DNA from: Streptomyces sp. ACA25
Lineage (GTDB): Bacteria > Actinomycetota > Actinomycetes > Streptomycetales > Streptomycetaceae
Reading direction: 5' to 3'
NCBI RefSeq assembly: GCF_028200735.1
Contig: NZ_JAQKPV010000008.1
Coordinates: 62,001-126,000 of the forward strand
Length of the DNA: 64,000 nt
Positions 63,865 through 64,000 of the stretch are shown here, piece by piece; position 1 is the first letter of the stretch; every line of letters begins with the position of its first letter. A program made the position numbers and the translations under genes. The notes beneath the pieces were generated by a model. The model ran no database searches. It was not told the DNA's origin and worked only from the letters and a program-made list of their open reading frames with translations.

Positions 63865-64000
63865 ATGGCGACATCAGGACGACGCGGTCCCTATTTCTGC
63901 GGAATCGACGCGGCGATGGACGTGGTCGCCGGCAAGTGGAAGTCGCTGATCCTGTGGGAGCTGGACCACCACGGGACCCGCCGGTTCGCCGAACTGCGCC
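63865..64000 (+). CDS. HxlR family transcriptional regulator (partial, runs off the window)
   Basis: The first 45 residues are visible: MATSGRRGPYFCGIDAAMDV, then VAGKWKSLILWELDHHGTRR and FAELR. CGIDAAMDVVAGKWKSLIL is the HxlR winged-helix start. ATG 63865 has a GGGGGGCGG ribosome site. It is divergent from the imine-reductase-like gene, which it probably regulates. The C-terminus is beyond the window. Confidence 0.85.
   Translation, partial: MATSGRRGPYFCGIDAAMDVVAGKWKSLILWELDHHGTRRFAELR

Overview
The window is chromosomal DNA of a Streptomyces-like actinomycete. The evidence is GC of about 70 percent with G/C at most third codon positions, GTG/TTG starts, rare TTA leucine codons, and families typical of the genus (DUF397/DUF5753 regulator pairs, an MmyB-type regulator, Pgl phage-growth-limitation proteins, DUF6584). 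No tRNA, rRNA or CRISPR array was seen.

Layout. (1) 0-9.6 kb: ordinary accessory genes. These are a TetR regulator, a RibD-C/DHFR-like reductase, a PadR plus HAAS-type membrane protein pair, an unknown 417-aa protein, a histidine phosphatase, a Gfo/Idh/MocA oxidoreductase and a STAND NTPase with repeats. (2) 9.9-16.9 kb: a decaying integration module. It holds an internally deleted integrase, a second tyrosine integrase split by an in-frame TGA, a small HTH protein, a zinc-ribbon/recombinase-like protein split by an in-frame TAG, a DUF3626 gene, a frameshifted recombinase tail and a beheaded serine recombinase. (3) 17-19.2 kb: an MmyB regulator divergent from an SDR oxidoreductase and a 4-OT tautomerase. 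(4) 19.7-50.8 kb: a complete type 2 BREX (Pgl) phage-defence locus in two operons. pglW-pglX (19.7-28.0 kb) ends at a very strong hairpin. After about 10 kb of cargo the second operon follows: a DUF2075 NTPase/helicase, pglY, pglZ, a small Phd-like antitoxin, brxD and brxHI, mostly with 4-bp stop/start overlaps. The cargo holds a tandemly duplicated XRE(DUF5753)-DUF397 pair, a putative RiPP cluster (45-aa precursor plus PIMT-type methyltransferase with a divergent XRE-TPR regulator), transposase and acetyltransferase wrecks, and a TIGR02391-type protein. (5) 50.9-55.5 kb: a scrap yard. It has a frameshifted NUDIX gene fused to a near-identical fragment of the DUF2075 gene, a DivIVA-motif membrane protein, a polymorphic-toxin tail, two unlinked ISAs1 fragments, a PH-like membrane protein and an IS5-like element with perfect ends but a broken transposase. 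(6) 55.7-60.5 kb: a metabolic group of unknown product (CDP-alcohol phosphatidyltransferase, SAM methyltransferase, FAD disulfide oxidoreductase, radical SAM). (7) 60.6-64 kb: a DUF6584 protein, two GNAT acetyltransferases, an imine-reductase-like dehydrogenase and the start of a divergent HxlR regulator.

How the genes work together. PglX is the site-specific adenine methyltransferase. PglW (kinase), PglY and BrxD (ATPases), PglZ (phosphatase fold) and BrxHI (helicase) complete the defence. Three of these genes (pglW, pglX, pglY) carry TTA codons, so translation may depend on the bldA tRNA and therefore on development. The middle of pglX has much lower GC than its ends, as expected if the target-recognition part was swapped. 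The most novel-looking parts are the putative aspartimide-type RiPP cluster inside the BREX locus, the orphan Phd protein with a palindromic putative operator between pglZ and brxD, and a repeated covarying hairpin at 50.9 and 55.6 kb.
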